Assembly (NCBI GenBank): GCA_018398585.1
Contig: JAGTTD010000022.1
Span: forward strand, 7,789,501-7,853,500
DNA length: 64,000 bases
Source of the DNA: Simmondsia chinensis
Lineage: Eukaryota > Streptophyta > Magnoliopsida > Caryophyllales > Simmondsiaceae
Direction: 5' to 3'
Numbering within the stretch: position 1 is the first letter of the stretch; each line of letters opens with the position of its first letter. The notes beneath the pieces were generated by a model. It worked only from the letters and a program-made list of their open reading frames with translations, did not search any database and was not told the DNA's origin. This document shows, in pieces, positions 1 through 13,100 of this stretch. The position numbers were made by a program, and so were the translations under genes.

Positions 1-16
1 CATAACAACGCTGAAT

Positions 17-3000
17 GTGGTGTATGTCCTGAATACACCGTCTCCATCCCCCGTTTCTGAGGAGGAAGAAACGCTGGCCGAGCAAAGGGCAAGACTGAAG
101 TGGGAAAACGATGATTACATTTGTAGAGGGCACATCTTGAATGGGATGACCGATGCCTTGTTTGACATTTACTCTAACATGTCAACTGCGAAGGAACTAT
201 GGGACGCACTTGAGGCTCGTTACATGGCCGAGGATGCAACAAGCAAAAAATTCCTGGTTAGTCAATTTAATAATTATAAGATGATTGATGGTCGTCCTGT
301 TATGGAGCAATTCCATGAAATAGAACGTATATTAAATAATTTTAGACAACATAACATGAATATGGATGACACAATCATTGTTTCTTCCTTAATTGACAAA
401 CTTCCTCCCTCTTGGAAAGATGTAAGGAAAAATTTAAAACATAAGAAGGAGGATATGTCAATTGAGGAACTCGCTAACCATTTACGTATTGAGGAAGGTT
501 ACAGGGTGCAAGATGACAACAAAGACCGCCCGAGTGATGTTGGTAAAATCAACGTCGCAGAGGAAGGCCAATCTAGTAAGGGACCAAAGAGAACCGGTCA
601 CTTCCAAAAGAACAATAAGCACAAGAGGCCGAAAGTTGTTTGTTGGGAGTGTCAGAAGCCCGGTCATATGCGAAAAGATTGTTATCGCCTTAAAAAGAAC
701 AAAGGCAAGGGGCTTGATCATCGCACTAAAAATTCGAACGAGAGGTTCGTGGCGATGATTTCAGAAGTCAATCTAATCGAGAGTGATAATTCTTGGTGGA
801 TTGACTCGGGGGCCACGAAGCATGTATGTAAGGATAGGGGGTTCTTCTCCACTTTTGAGCCCATGGACAACGGAACTGAGTTGTTCATGGGAAATGGGGC
901 GTCGGTACCGGTTAAAGGGAAGGGAAAAATTGACTTACTTTTCACATCCGAAAAAACTCTTACTTTAACCGATGTATGCTTCGCTCCCGATGTTAAGAAG
1001 AATCTTGTATCGGGTGGCCTGTTGAATAGGTTTGGGTTCAAGTTGGTCTTCGAGGCCGACAAGTTTATTTTGTCAAAGGGTGGTGTATTTGTTGGGAAAG
1101 GATACCTATGTAATGGTATGTTTAAACTAAATGTTAATAATAAGATCGTTGATTCTATTTATATGCTTGATTCATCGTTTTTATGGCATTATAGACTAGG
1201 TCATGTGAATTTTCGTAGATTACATGAAATGGATAATTCTTCGTTGATTCCTCACATAGATAAAGTTGTTGACAAGTGCAAGACTTGTATGCTAACAAAA
1301 ATAACGAAATCTCCATTTTTGTCTGTGCAAAGAGAGACTAATCTACTTGACCTAGTCCATAGTGACTTATGTGACTTCAAGCGAACACCGAGTTTGGGTG
1401 GAAAGAATTACTTTGTTACATTTATCGATGATTATTCAAGATTTTGTTATGTTTATTTGATAAGTAACAAAGACGACTCGCTTGATAAGTTTAAAGCATA
1501 TAAAGCAGAATCTGAATTACACTGTGAAACCTTCCTCAAGCGTTTAAGGTCGGATCGTGGTGGCGAATACTACGATCCTAAATATTGTGGATCCACAGGA
1601 ATAATACATGAAATAACTGCACCTTGTACGCCACAACAAAATGGCGTGGCTGAGAGGAAAAACCGGACTCTAATTGAGATGGTTAATTCCATGTTATCTT
1701 ATTCCGGTCTCAGTGATGGATTTTGGGGTGAGGCTATGTTAACGGCCTGTCACATATTAAATAGAGTTCCAAACAAGAGAAATAAAATAACTCCATAAGA
1801 GTTGTGGAACAAACGAGCCCCTAATTTAGATTACCTAAAAGTGTGGGGGTGTAGGGCAGTTGTTAGAGTCCCTGAACCTAAACGGAAAAAAATAGGTGAA
1901 AGAGGCATTGATTGCATCTTTGTGGGTTATGCGTCTCATAGTAAGGCATATCGGTTCTATATTGTTGAACCTAATGATTATATCAACGTGAATACGATAA
2001 TAGAATCGAGAGATGCAATATTTGATGAGAATCGGTTTACTTCTATCCCTAGACCGACGGATTATGTACCGGTTGAGATTGACACGCAAGTGTCCAATGA
2101 CGTTGTACGTCATGAGAGGGAGAATGTCCCTGATAGGGCTCTAGAACTCCGAAGGAGTAAGAGAGCAAGGAAGGAGAAATCCTTCGGTTCGGACTTCTAC
2201 ACGTATTTGGTAGAAGGTTCGAGGAACGATGTGGACCAAGTGGTTCCATATTGTTGTGTCATGGAAGCTGATCCCATGACGTTTGATGAGGCGATGAGGT
2301 CTCATGATGTCTCGTTTTGGAAAGAGGCTATAAACGATGAAATGGATTCCATTTTAGGTAATAATACCTGGATTCTTGAGGATCTTCCACGAGGAAGTAA
2401 ACCCATCGGGTGTAAATGGATCTTCAAAAAGAAGATGAAAGTCGATGGATCAATTGACAAATTTAAAGCCCGATTGGTGGCTAAAGGATTCACCCAAAGA
2501 CATGGGCTGGATTACTTTGATACCTATGCCCCAGTGGCAAGGATATCGACGATAAGGGTACTTATTGCTCTTGCCTCCATTTTTAAACTAGTGATACACC
2601 AAATGGATGTCAAAACGGCATTCCTGAATGGTGAGCTAGAGGAGGAAGTATACACGGAACAACCAGAAGGGTTTGTTGTTCCGGGCCAAGAGAGAAAAGT
2701 GTGTAAACTCATACGTTCTCTGTATGGACTGAAACAAGCTCCGAAGCAATGGCACCAAAAATTTGATCAGGTTGTATTGAACAACGGATTCGTTATAAAC
2801 GAATCAGATAAATGTGTCTATAGCAAGTTTGATAATGGCAAAGGGGTCATTATATGTTTGTATGTCGATGACATGCTGATTTTCGGTACTGATATGGAGC
2901 AAGTAGAGAGAACTAAACTGTTTCTCTCTGAAAACTTTGCTATGAAAGACATGGGTGAGGCGGAGGTGATCCTCGGTAGCAGAATTGTAAGGAATGGTAA

Positions 3001-3823
3001 TTCCATTTCCTTGACACAGTCTCACTATATCGAAAAGGTGTTGAAAAGGTTCCATTTCTTTGACTGTGCACCGATATCCACACCAATGGATCCTAGTGTG
3101 AAATTAGAACCGAATGGGGGTGCTCCAGTGGCACAATTGGAGTACGCTCGAGCTATTGGCTGTCTCATGTATGCCATGACAAGCACTAGGCCTGATATTG
3201 CCTTTGCTGTTGGAAAGCTGAGAAGGTATACCAGCAAACTGAGTAAGTTGCACTGGAATGCAGTGCACCGGGTACTGAAGTACCTAAAGAAGACTATGGA
3301 TTATGGTCTCAATTATGTTGGGTATCCTCCTATTTTGGAAGGATATACTGATGCAAGTTGGATCTCCGATGTGGAGGATCATGCATCCACGAGTGGATGG
3401 GTATTCCTGTTTGGTGGGGGTGCGGTTTCTTGGGGTTCCAAGAAACAAACTTGCATATCTGACTCTACAATGGCGGCGGAGTTTATAGCTCTTGCTTCTG
3501 CGGCTAAAGAAGCCGAGGGGTTAAAGGATCTCTTGTATGAGATACCTTTGTGGCCGAAGCCGATTTCTCCTATTTCTATCCATTGTGATAGTCAGGCTAC
3601 GCTTTCTAAAGCATACAGTGAAGTGTATAATGGGAAGTCCAGACACATTGGTGTGAGACATAGTATGGTGAGACACCTTATTCGGGAAGGTGTTATCACT
3701 GTGGACTTCGTGAGAACCTGTCAGAATCTAGCGGATCCATTTACTAAAGGCCTGGCTAGAGATTTGGTTTTGAAAACAAATGAAGGGATGGGGTTGAAAC
3801 CTGTCATAATTAGTCGCCCATGA
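17..3823 (+). pseudogene. copia-A gag-pol polyprotein with one internal stop
   Basis: The reading frame is open from the window edge to 3823 except for a single TAA at 1796-1798; the parts before (593 codons) and after (673 codons) are in the same frame. The first part holds a UBN2-type Gag, a CCHC knuckle near residues 209-222 (CWECQKPGHMRKDC), the protease triad DSGA near residue 263, the GAG-pre-integrase HHCC region and an integrase core with a DRGGEY block and the glutamate of NGVAERKN. The second part holds reverse transcriptase (YVDD at 2861-2872) and RNase H (YTDAS, MAAEF and CDSQ blocks). No frameshift was seen, so this is a young, nearly intact copy. The real start lies left of the window; the first ATG in view is internal. 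Confidence 0.92.
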
Positions 3824-4390
3824 TAGGCCCTCAACTCGACGCCTAGTATGACGCTAGGTCTCGGGTTCAATAAGAGAGACTTGTCATCTGTGTGGCTGCA
3901 AGCACTAAATGAGTTTGTTTCCATCCCGAGTGTGAAGTGCTTGATACCTGCGTTAGTGATTATAGAAGGATGAGCAAATGCTCTTAATGGACCTGGTTTT
4001 AGAACTTATTGAATGTCGCATCGCAGGGGCATGATCGATGAGGTCCACCTTAGTGAGTGTTGAAGTTTGGCCGCTTCAAAGGGGTGATTTTTGACAAGGG
4101 TTTGGCCCTGAAACACTCACGAAGGGTACAGGACACAAGGCCATAAATGTGTCGATCTGGGAGGTGTAGGGTGTGTACGGGGAGTACGCATTGTGCGTGA
4201 TTAGAGAGTCGGTTAGTCAAATGGGTTGTGTGGTTCAAAGCTTGGTCTACCATTTTTGATCCGATTAACTGTATGGTCTTTTCACTAGCTGAGGGTTCAA
4301 TCGTGAGACACCCTCGTTGATGCACAATAAGGCCTCCTTTAAACGAGATGTCATTTCGAGATTGGTTGTATTTTGAAAATGGTGGGGGAT
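3824..4390 (+). other. copia-A 3' non-coding region and polypurine tract
   Basis: About 570 bp between the end of pol and the LTR with no credible ORF. It ends in the purine run GGTGGGGGA followed by the LTR's TG, as expected for plus-strand priming. Confidence 0.7.
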
Positions 4391-5207
4391 TGTTAGTGTA
4401 TTTTCAAAATATTTGTTGACAAATGTGTATATAAATGTGTTAAATGTTGTATATATATGTATAAGATGTATTTGAGGTTGTTCCGATACTTGTATGAGTG
4501 ATTAGAGCATTATTGGGAGTGTGTGTCGACACATGGGTCATATGTGTCGACACAAAATCCTATAGAACGCAGGGGAGATAGTTGTGTGTCGACACACATG
4601 GCCCGTGTGTCGACACACAGCCCATTTCAGTTGCGCACGGAGGAAACCTGTGTCGACACACAGAAATTGTGTGTCGACACACAGGCTTACAGTAAGCCAG
4701 CGTGTCGACCTGTGTGTCGACACACAGTATCGACACACAGGCTTACAGAAAGCTGTGTGTCGACACTCAACTTCGACACACAGGTCGGTTTTGACGGTTT
4801 TCTGCGCGGTTTCTTCCCAGTTCTTATATATGTTGAGGCTCTTGGTTTTGGGACATTCTGAAGAGAATATATTCAGATATTCTCCCCACTCATTGACAAG
4901 AAGAAAACGTATGAATTGGTAGAGTAATATCAAAAGAAAGAAATTTGAAGAACATCTTCTTGGTTCTTGTGTTCTTTGTGAGAATTTCAAAGGGTGTGTT
5001 CTCAAAATCAGGCCAATCTCAAGACATCTTGATCAATCTCTCCCCATACACTTCTTCACTCCATATTTTGGTAGTTGTTGTATCCCCGAGGATATTTCGT
5101 ATACCGAAATAAACCTTAAGGATAGTGATCACACGCCTCAACACCTGAGATCGTTTGGATACCTGGTTGCAAGGTTTTTGCAAGCATTTTCTGAATTTTT
5201 TCTAACA
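4391..5207 (+). repeat. copia-A 3' LTR (817 bp)
   Basis: It begins TGTTAG right after the polypurine tract and ends CTAACA, a perfect 6-bp inverted terminus. A TATA-like TTATATATG lies at 4824-4832. Upstream of it is an array of palindromic boxes (separate entry). The next five bases, GTCTA (5208-5212), would be the TSD; the partner copy is off-window. Confidence 0.88.
4522..4785 (+). promoter_or_regulatory. Array of palindromic TGTGTCGACACA boxes in the U3 of LTR-A
   Basis: Seven perfect 12-bp palindromes start at 4522, 4543, 4585, 4606, 4649, 4670 and 4713, with at least four degenerate ones near 4701, 4728, 4754 and 4772. The array ends ~40 bp before the TATA-like sequence, where LTR enhancers usually sit. 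Each box contains the inverted half-site TGTC/GACA. A role as a transcription-factor array is inference. Confidence 0.6.
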
Positions 5208-7111
5208 GTCTATCCATTAACTATTCCGCCCTTTGGCAAAAATAACTTAATATTTTTGTTTTATTTATTGTAACTATGCTTTGTGTTTTTCTCAAATTTA
5301 TCTAAAATACTTACTTTCAGCACACTACTTATTAGCTTACTCATTCTTCTATAAGTTGAAAACTGAAATAGGATCGTGCATGATTTTTCTAAGTTTGTGA
5401 ATATATGAAATTTGACATTGGCTATGTTACGTTTCTTTGATTTATGAAACTTTAGAAATTTGATTTGATTTATCCTTTATGATATGCCATGCATTTTGCA
5501 TTGTTCGCCTTCTATGCTTTGTTTTGTGCGTTGTGCTTTACGATGATGGGGTAAGACATTGTTGATCCTACAATGGGGGATATACCATCTCTGTTAGCAG
5601 TGCATAGTTTGGAACATTACTGTGAACTGAAGTTGGCCAGGGACCCTATTCTGAGCCCAATTGTAACAATTATATACAAACTGCAACCTAAGACCATATA
5701 GTTTACGTTAATGTTCTTCCTAAGTTTTCCCACATCATTTCTAGTAAGTCTTTTACCTCTAATTTTGTTGTATTATTTATGCACTAAAGTATGCTTGATC
5801 CTTTATTTTAGCTAGCAGATTTATAACTTGTTGGGCTTTCTGCTCACCCTATTTTTACCAATTTCAGACACGCCGTAGTAAGCCGGCTAGAGAAGTTCAA
5901 GGAACTTACCTTCTACATTGTTGAAGTTACTAAGAGACTAGAAGATTTTCTTTTACATTTATGACTTTAGTAGTACCATTATAAAAGATTTTGTTTTAGT
6001 TGTTGAAAATTTTAACATTTTGATTTGATTTTGGACTTCAAGTTAATTCCTCCTACTAAGGATTGTATTATTTGTTTTCCGTTATATTATAAAGCATATT
6101 TAAGATAAATATTCCTAATATTTCACCTATAATGACCATTCATTTCTTTGTTCACTTAGTTTGGGGTGATGACAAAGTTAATACTAAGAACTAATAAGCA
6201 AAATTAAATTCTACTCTTAAACTCTCTAACAAGTCTAAAAAGTCTCTTCTTCAAAGTGATAAAATTAGACAACAAATCACTTGAAAAGGCCAAAAAGTGA
6301 ATCAACCAACATAAATTATTCTTTCTTATTCAAATGCTTCAACCGTTAGTTGATCACAAAGCAAAGGGAGAGAAGACCACTCCTCACAGTTATCCACAAC
6401 AAAATGAAATTGTTTCTAAAAATGTAATTAGCCGTCACATAACTCGGATTGTATAATTTGTGGTGAAGTCCCAGGGACAACATGACATGACCCTAGTACT
6501 AATATGGAATCCACACCTAAATGACAAAATGCAATTGAACACGGCACATCATCTTGAACCGCATTAAATCTTTATCAAACATTATTACCATTATCACATT
6601 TTCTTCACTATCGTAGTCCAGTAAAGTTATTTTCTGAAATTATACGTAGTCTAGTAAAATTATTTATCTGAAATTTTATTTACAACTAAAATAGAAACAG
6701 TATATTCAAAAGATACCAAAATCACAAACTAGTTCAAGAGTATATTTTAAGATGAAGTACTCACATACTAATACTAAATTGGACTACTTTCAGCAGTGTC
6801 TCCGTATTCTGAAATTTTAGATTTGGAGTCACACCCTTAGGTTTATACTAATACTCGACACCCACACCCAACTCCTTAAGATAGATGAGCGCCATTGATA
6901 CAAGCACTTTTTCTCAAAAAGAAATTGGATATTCCCTTGGACGTACCATTTTTACAACTAATGATTACGAAGATAACTAGCTTAATTGAACCGACCTGAT
7001 AAAAAGTCTAATGATCTTCTGGCCAGAACGTGACGAGAGAAGAAAAGAAAAATCTCATGCTTATAAGGAAGAATGAGCATCCAGAACTGGGTGTTTAAGT
7101 AATAATCATAC
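5208..7111. other. Last visible SEC1A-like intron; unrecognised AT-rich DNA
   Basis: No exon resembling the missing SEC1 C-terminus was found on either strand. The stretch 5500-6170 (a GGGCTTTCTGCTCACCC block followed by CAGACACGCCG) looks like a worn LTR fragment, perhaps Ty3/gypsy, but no termini could be defined. 6200-7100 holds nothing recognisable. Confidence 0.4.
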
Positions 7112-7192
7112 CTCCAACATGGGATAAAATCGCGACAATGCCCAAGTTTCCTCCTCAGCATTGGTTTTATCTTTTCTGGCAGCGGCTTTTTT
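7112..7192 (-). CDS. SEC1A: SEC1A-like exon 17 (last in window)
   Basis: Residues 498-524, [10 protein letters not shown] through [13 protein letters not shown], ending in phase 0 at donor GTATGA. The next exon was not found before copia-A. Confidence 0.92.
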
Positions 7193-10100
7193 CTAGCAAT
7201 AGAACATAAAATAAAGTTGATTTAGTCCTTCAGATGAAAAAAGGAGCTGCAGTTCCCTTAAGCAGCATCTAAATGTAATGCATGTTACCTTGTGAGCATC
7301 AAACTTCAGGGTAATGCATGTTACCTTGTGAGCATCAAACTTCAGAGAGAAACTGCCGCTTGACGACTTCTGGGTATCTGATGATCCAGCAAGCAGTCTC
7401 ATGTTTTTGACAGCCTTCATATCTTCCGAAGACAATTTTGCTAACTGTAGAAGAAGTAGATGATTAGTTTTCTTGGTTGATTTTTCCTTCACCTCCAAGG
7501 TGGACTTACAGTCCTTATGGATAGATGAAAGATGATTTCACATGTTTATTGATTTCTGTAAGAAAGTTTCCGACAGTCAATGAGCATGAAAATGAAAATC
7601 AAATTAGGTGACTAAGTTGACAGAAGTACAAAAGAAAAGGAAGTCCTTCATTTGGAAGCCTCGCACTGTTTGTACAATGCATTGCAGAACACCAGCTGTG
7701 GATATGATGTTACAGCCTTCGTTTTATTGTGTATATCAGTTGGATTACAGATTTGAACCAAGGCCTTGTTAGCCAAATAAGGCAAAAATGGGACGTTGCA
7801 TGTAGTGGTGAAAGTTGAAAGTAATACTATGAGTAATCAGACTACTTATGTTGCTTAGAATATGGATAACTTGAGAAGAATAAGATGCTACCTTTCCACA
7901 CTCTTGACTATGTACTTTAACCAAATTGAAAGAGATTAACAATGAATGTTCACAGACATGGCACAAGCTGAATAGTAAGGATTACTTTCCAAACAATTGA
8001 GCTTTAACTTTGGGGCTTTATGGAATCACCATGATACTAATATGAATCTCAGGTTTCAACCGATACATAGGGTCTTAACAAGAGAAAGTTGCTATCAATG
8101 ACATAAAACCAACAACCGCATAAGAAAAAGCCAGATTACACATAGATGAAAATAACAAAGCAAAATGAAAATATGATTCTGGTTGCTGTCAAGAAATTGG
8201 AGATCTGGCTCTACGGATATATTTTGCAACTAAAGATCCTAGAAAGAGCCCAGGCATAAGTCTACGGGTCCCTTGGATCAAACCTGTCTGGCACAAACAT
8301 AAAATTTCATAATGTTCCCTGGCTTACTATTCTGGCTTGCCTTTGGGATGCATGCTCACACTAATCTAGCCCTGGCAACTCATTCTTCTTTGCTGGATAC
8401 CCTTAGGGCCATGGGCTCCAGTCCTGTTTCCTATTCTGGTGTGATTATCATGGTCTTGTTTCTTATGTTGGTTTCATTCTTTTTGGGCATGCGTAGGGGG
8501 TTAAGAGTGTTGGAAAAATAATACAAGCCAAGTTGTTCTCTACCCATAATGTTTTGTCCCACATAGAAAAAGGAGTGAAGGGTTGTCCACTTTAAATATG
8601 GCTATGTTATTCAATTGTTTGATTTAAGTTAAGGGTGAAAGAATGGTGGGGGGAGGGGGTGGCAAAATCGTCTTTTAGGACGGTGGCTTTTGCCACGGTG
8701 CGGTATCTTCAGTTTTGTAAGACTTTCGATTTAATATTTATTTGCTTACTGTGTTTAGATATTAATCTCAATTTCTAACAAAAGAACCAAATGTTCAGGA
8801 AACTACCATGCATGAAATCAACTAGCGAGCTCGTGTTCATTTTGAGGGTTGATAGTTTATCGAGTTGAATTCAAGCAGGGTCAATAAACTTAACGAGCTA
8901 TGCTTGAACAGGGATATTCAACTCGACTTGGCTTATTTACAACTTAGGCGTGCCCAATGCTGCACCATATACTTAAAAAAAAGGTTTACAGGGCCAAATT
9001 TTTATAATTAACTATTTCCAAATAATGAAGTTCCTAGGCAAGTTAGATATTCGATAAGGGAATAGAATGGAAATTCAATATTTAGGAAATTCTAGAAGGC
9101 TATGCCACAACGGAAGCACTGTGTCACCCGACGCCTATTTTTGTAGCACTTTTTATTTTACGTCTTTACTTTGTAGAATACTCTAGAGGGAGCTAGATCA
9201 TGCTAGGGCCTTCTGGAGTATTCATGTGCGAATTCATGTACTCAGATTCATGTATGTATGAAGAGGCGTGTCCCTTGTGATGAAGAGGCGTGTCCCTTGT
9301 GCCTTGCACACGGTTCATGCACACGGCTTCCATAAGGGGACATGTTCCTTCCTTGTAAAGTTAGATTCATAGATCCATATATCCATGTAGAGGCGTGTCC
9401 ATTCAATGTAGAGGTGTGTCCTTGGCACTTAGGTGCATGCGCGCGGCACTCATGAAGGGGTGTGTCCCTACCGTGTAAATGCAAGTATATAGTTAGGATC
9501 TAGATTATTCTTGACATGGGGGTGTCACATGGTTCCTTATATTTAGACGCCTCCCTTCGTGCATTCTCTTTTTAGTATAAATAATAGAGGAATGGCATTT
9601 GCCACGGGACAAATTCCCACAAAGACTCTCTTGTGTTCCAAGTGTTCTCTTACTATATTTGTGTCCCTAATTTTCCATTTCCTTATACACGCTTTCGTGC
9701 CTTAAGTCCGCATTATCATTACTTTCGGGTTTCGGGTTGCCTGACTTGACTTGCACTTTCGGAGTGAAGTCGAGTGGCACATGGGTCTGACAAGGGTGTC
9801 AAGAGTCGTCCCGTGACAACTAGCAAGTAAGAGTTCAGTTCAGTTTGGTTCGTTATGCTACATCAGAAGCACCCGCCAAGTAATCTGAATCAGAGCATCG
9901 ATGTTACCTGCATCAGCTTTGTTGCCTTGTCACCTTCAAACTTATCAGGATGTACACATGCATAAATCATCAATAAGCGCAATTTATTCTCTGCAGGTGC
10001 ATCCTGGTTTCCAAAAAATTCATGAAAAAATAAACATATATATTAGGGTGTAGGAAGCGATCTTCTGGTAGTATGGCAGCTGAGTGCACCTGTTTTGTCC

Positions 10101-13100
10101 TCAAAAAGGTTATGACTTCTTTTGTTCCTGCATCTCCAAAGACGAGGTCCTGTTCTAGCTGCCCCAACTCGCGAAGACCCATGTCTCTGATAATTTTGTT
10201 GATTTTTCCAGCAATCTGCAAGCAAAATGAGTGACTTAATAGCAGAATATAGTATTCAGCTAATCTATTTAAATTTCCTTTTTGGTAACGAGGGACTGGG
10301 TTGCCCCAGCCAAACTAATTCTACGTGGGTCTCGAAAAAAGATCACTGGAGTTACTAATAAAGTTCTGGCATGGCAGCCGAGTGAGTTAATTTGTCTTCA
10401 ATAGCAACTATTGACTGTGAAGAGCATGTCTATGCAGGACCATCTTTCACCAGTCCTCTTTATCCAAACAACATACTAGGAGTAACAACCAAGATCCTTG
10501 GTGAAATTGAGGTACTGGTACTAAATAGAATTTAGTACATTCTTCGGCTTTACACATGAAAATTTTGGTCAAAAGGTCGTTGAATTCTAAACAAATGCAT
10601 ATGGATAGGGCGGGGAGGGATATAAATCTACTAATTTCAACTTTTATTGATAGTGTTGGCCACAATAGTGGTAGTAGGAAGCATGATACATGGTAAAAGA
10701 TATGGCATGATCAATATTTGAGTGTTGAAGTGATAACTTTAGCAAAATATAGAATATAGATGCCTATTTCAGGTGTCAGTATGATTACTTTTAATTAGTT
10801 ATTTTTTTTAAATGGAAAAAATCCGGATACGTGTTGTAAGACGTGTATTATACAGATAACATCAATAAAAACATATATTTTAAGCTTATTATTGGCAATT
10901 ATACTAAACGCTCTTTTTAAATGGGAAAATGCGGATACGTGTTCAATACACTTATTATACTTGCTTTTTTACCAATAGGAAGTTGGAAACAACCCCTGCC
11001 CCCCGGGGGCCCCCTTCCAAAAGGAAAAGTCTTATCTTCCTTTAATTGCCTTTTGTCTCAATAAAATCTCCTTCACTAATTCAACATTACATCCTGCAAG
11101 ACAAGCTGTCATCTGTACAAAAGAGATTATATGATCGATGAAAGGTAATAGCATGAAGGTCGTTGGGTTATGTGTGGAGTTTGGTTGTATTGGGCCTTGT
11201 TTTTAAGGTAGAGGATTGGCCAATCTGACTTAGGCTCATATCGCACTAAGTTTTAGTGTGGAAGGCTCTATTTATACACCAGGGTTGTGTATGTTGAAGT
11301 CAGGGTTGAGAAAGTGAAATTATCGTGCTTCCCTCCGTGGATGTAAGCTTCAGCTGACCACGTAAATTCCTGTGTTTTTGATTGTACTCCCCAATCCCTT
11401 TTCATTTTATGATTGCTATTTCGATTCAGGGTTTTGGTATCTGTGGGTGGTTTTAACAAATGGTATCAGAGCCCAACAAAGGTCAAACTAAAACAGAACA
11501 GCAATTATGGTCACAATCCAACCTCTACGTGGAGTGACAACTTTTCAACTTGTTCAGTATATTGTGGCAAAGCCTGAACCATCTTCTGCAAGTCTCGTGT
11601 AGAAAGTTCTGCTCCATCTCTGCATCAAGTCAAATGAACCATGAGCTACATACGAATGTATGAAAGCAGTAAAATTCAGCTTGCAAGTAGCAACAATGAC
11701 AAGGCCAATATTGGTAAATCTATATGCCTTGCATCCGTGAATTTTCAGGAGATGGAGAGCAAATCCTAAAAGGATGCAGAAATTGATGTGTTTATGCTCA
11801 CATTCTAAATCACCATCTAGTGACCTTTTTTTTTTTTTTTTTTTTTTGACAACAATGACATATGTTAATGTACGGTCTATACCTTGCATTTATCATAGTT
11901 ATCAGACACATTTTGCGGGCTTTTAGCTGCATAAATAAATGTATTTCATCTCTGAACTTGCTGGACTACTAAGTCTAAGCGTGAAAGTCTGGGGGCTTTT
12001 TTCTAAAGAAAAGCAAAACTTTAAGACTTTTCCACAAGCAAATTTATTAATTAGTAAACAACCAATGAAACCTTGGTATAGTGATAACTACCTTGGTTGA
12101 AGCCCTAGGACGAAAGTCGAGGTTCAAGTCCCCCAACCCAACTCATCAACCAAGAAGTTATTAGTAAACATTCAATCTTTCCTGGTTTAGTTGGTTGGTG
12201 CAGTCCTCTCTCTGCAACTAAAGAGACAATTCAAGTTTTGAGATCAAACTTTTTCTAGTTCACTCAATTTGGGACCATGATCTATTTGGCTTCCTATCTG
12301 GACATAAGAAGTTTTCCTCCACAGACATGAAAAGGGATGGGAGAATTCTAATTTTTATGTTCTTTAGGCTCCCCGATTCTAGACTGTTCATTCTAATCTA
12401 ATATACCTTTTTACCATAAGAAAAAGGAAAAAAGGGAATTGAAGAAAAGAACTTTGACAAGTACTTAAATATGAAAGCGTTAAGAGTCTAAATTCCGTAT
12501 TACAACACCTACAATCTAAGCTTTTCTCCCACCAGGTGGGATTGGCTAAATTATAATAAATGAACATGGTCTTTCTTTATGCAGCCTAAACAAGTTTAAT
12601 ATAAGATATCCGAGGAGGAAAAAAACTGAGCACAGTCCCTGAAAAAATGGTTTAAAAAGAACGAAGGGGATAAAATAAAATCCAGCAACAGTTTTAACGG
12701 GCATATGAGAATGAACAAGCCAGACTATAGAGTTGGCCATATCTGACAAGCAATTATATAACACCCAGCTAACCTTGAGGCTTGACTGAGCTGTGCCGCT
12801 TTGTTTTTTGATTGAAAATTGGTCATCTTGTCATGCAAACGCTCACTTGCCTGAAAATCATCATTTTTTAGAAAAATTATTCAGCCGCAGAGAACTCTAA
12901 TTTCCCCAGTGTAGCACAAATCCGTGAAAAATACCTCTGCTATATGTGCATGACGGATCTCCAGCCAGACTGGATCAGAGTCTTCGAGAACAACTTCCTT
13001 TTTCTCTGGTGGACCACCGTTTTTGCTGGGAACCTAACCGTTAGGCATATGTTACTGGCCAGGGAATGTCCAGGAAAGCACATTGACATAGAGATGTACA

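Larger units (their letters stand above)
1..5207 (+). mobile_element. copia-A: Ty1/copia LTR retrotransposon, 5' end off-window
   Basis: The window opens inside gag. In order it shows gag, CCHC knuckle, protease, integrase, reverse transcriptase, RNase H, ~570 bp of 3' non-coding DNA, a polypurine tract (GGTGGGGGA, 4381-4389) and a complete 3' LTR. PR-INT-RT-RH order is diagnostic of Ty1/copia. The 5' LTR, PBS and TSD cannot be seen. The element lies antisense to the SEC1A-like gene, at the place where that gene's last exons should be, so it probably sits in a SEC1 intron or marks the break of that gene. Confidence 0.93.

Noticed and set aside
1796..1802. Two separate genes on either side of the stop in copia-A
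   Set aside because: Both sides are in the same frame and belong to one Ty1/copia polyprotein.
4522..4785. CRISPR-like spaced repeats
   Set aside because: Repeat unit is only 12 bp, spacing is irregular, and the array lies in a plant retrotransposon LTR.
4523..5005. Overlapping ORFs of 112-155 codons on both strands in LTR-A
   Set aside because: They arise from the palindromic TGTGTCGACACA array, which has no stops in several frames; Cys/His/Thr-rich repeats without any domain.
7193..7498. 101-codon minus-strand ORF as one exon
   Set aside because: It combines exon 16 with read-through of the duplicated donor and intron.
8312..8521. 69-codon hydrophobic ORF
   Set aside because: Lies inside SEC1 intron 15, no recognised family; probably chance or old transposon debris.
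11826..11847. Run of 22 T as a SINE or retrogene tail
   Set aside because: No retroposed body or TSD beside it.
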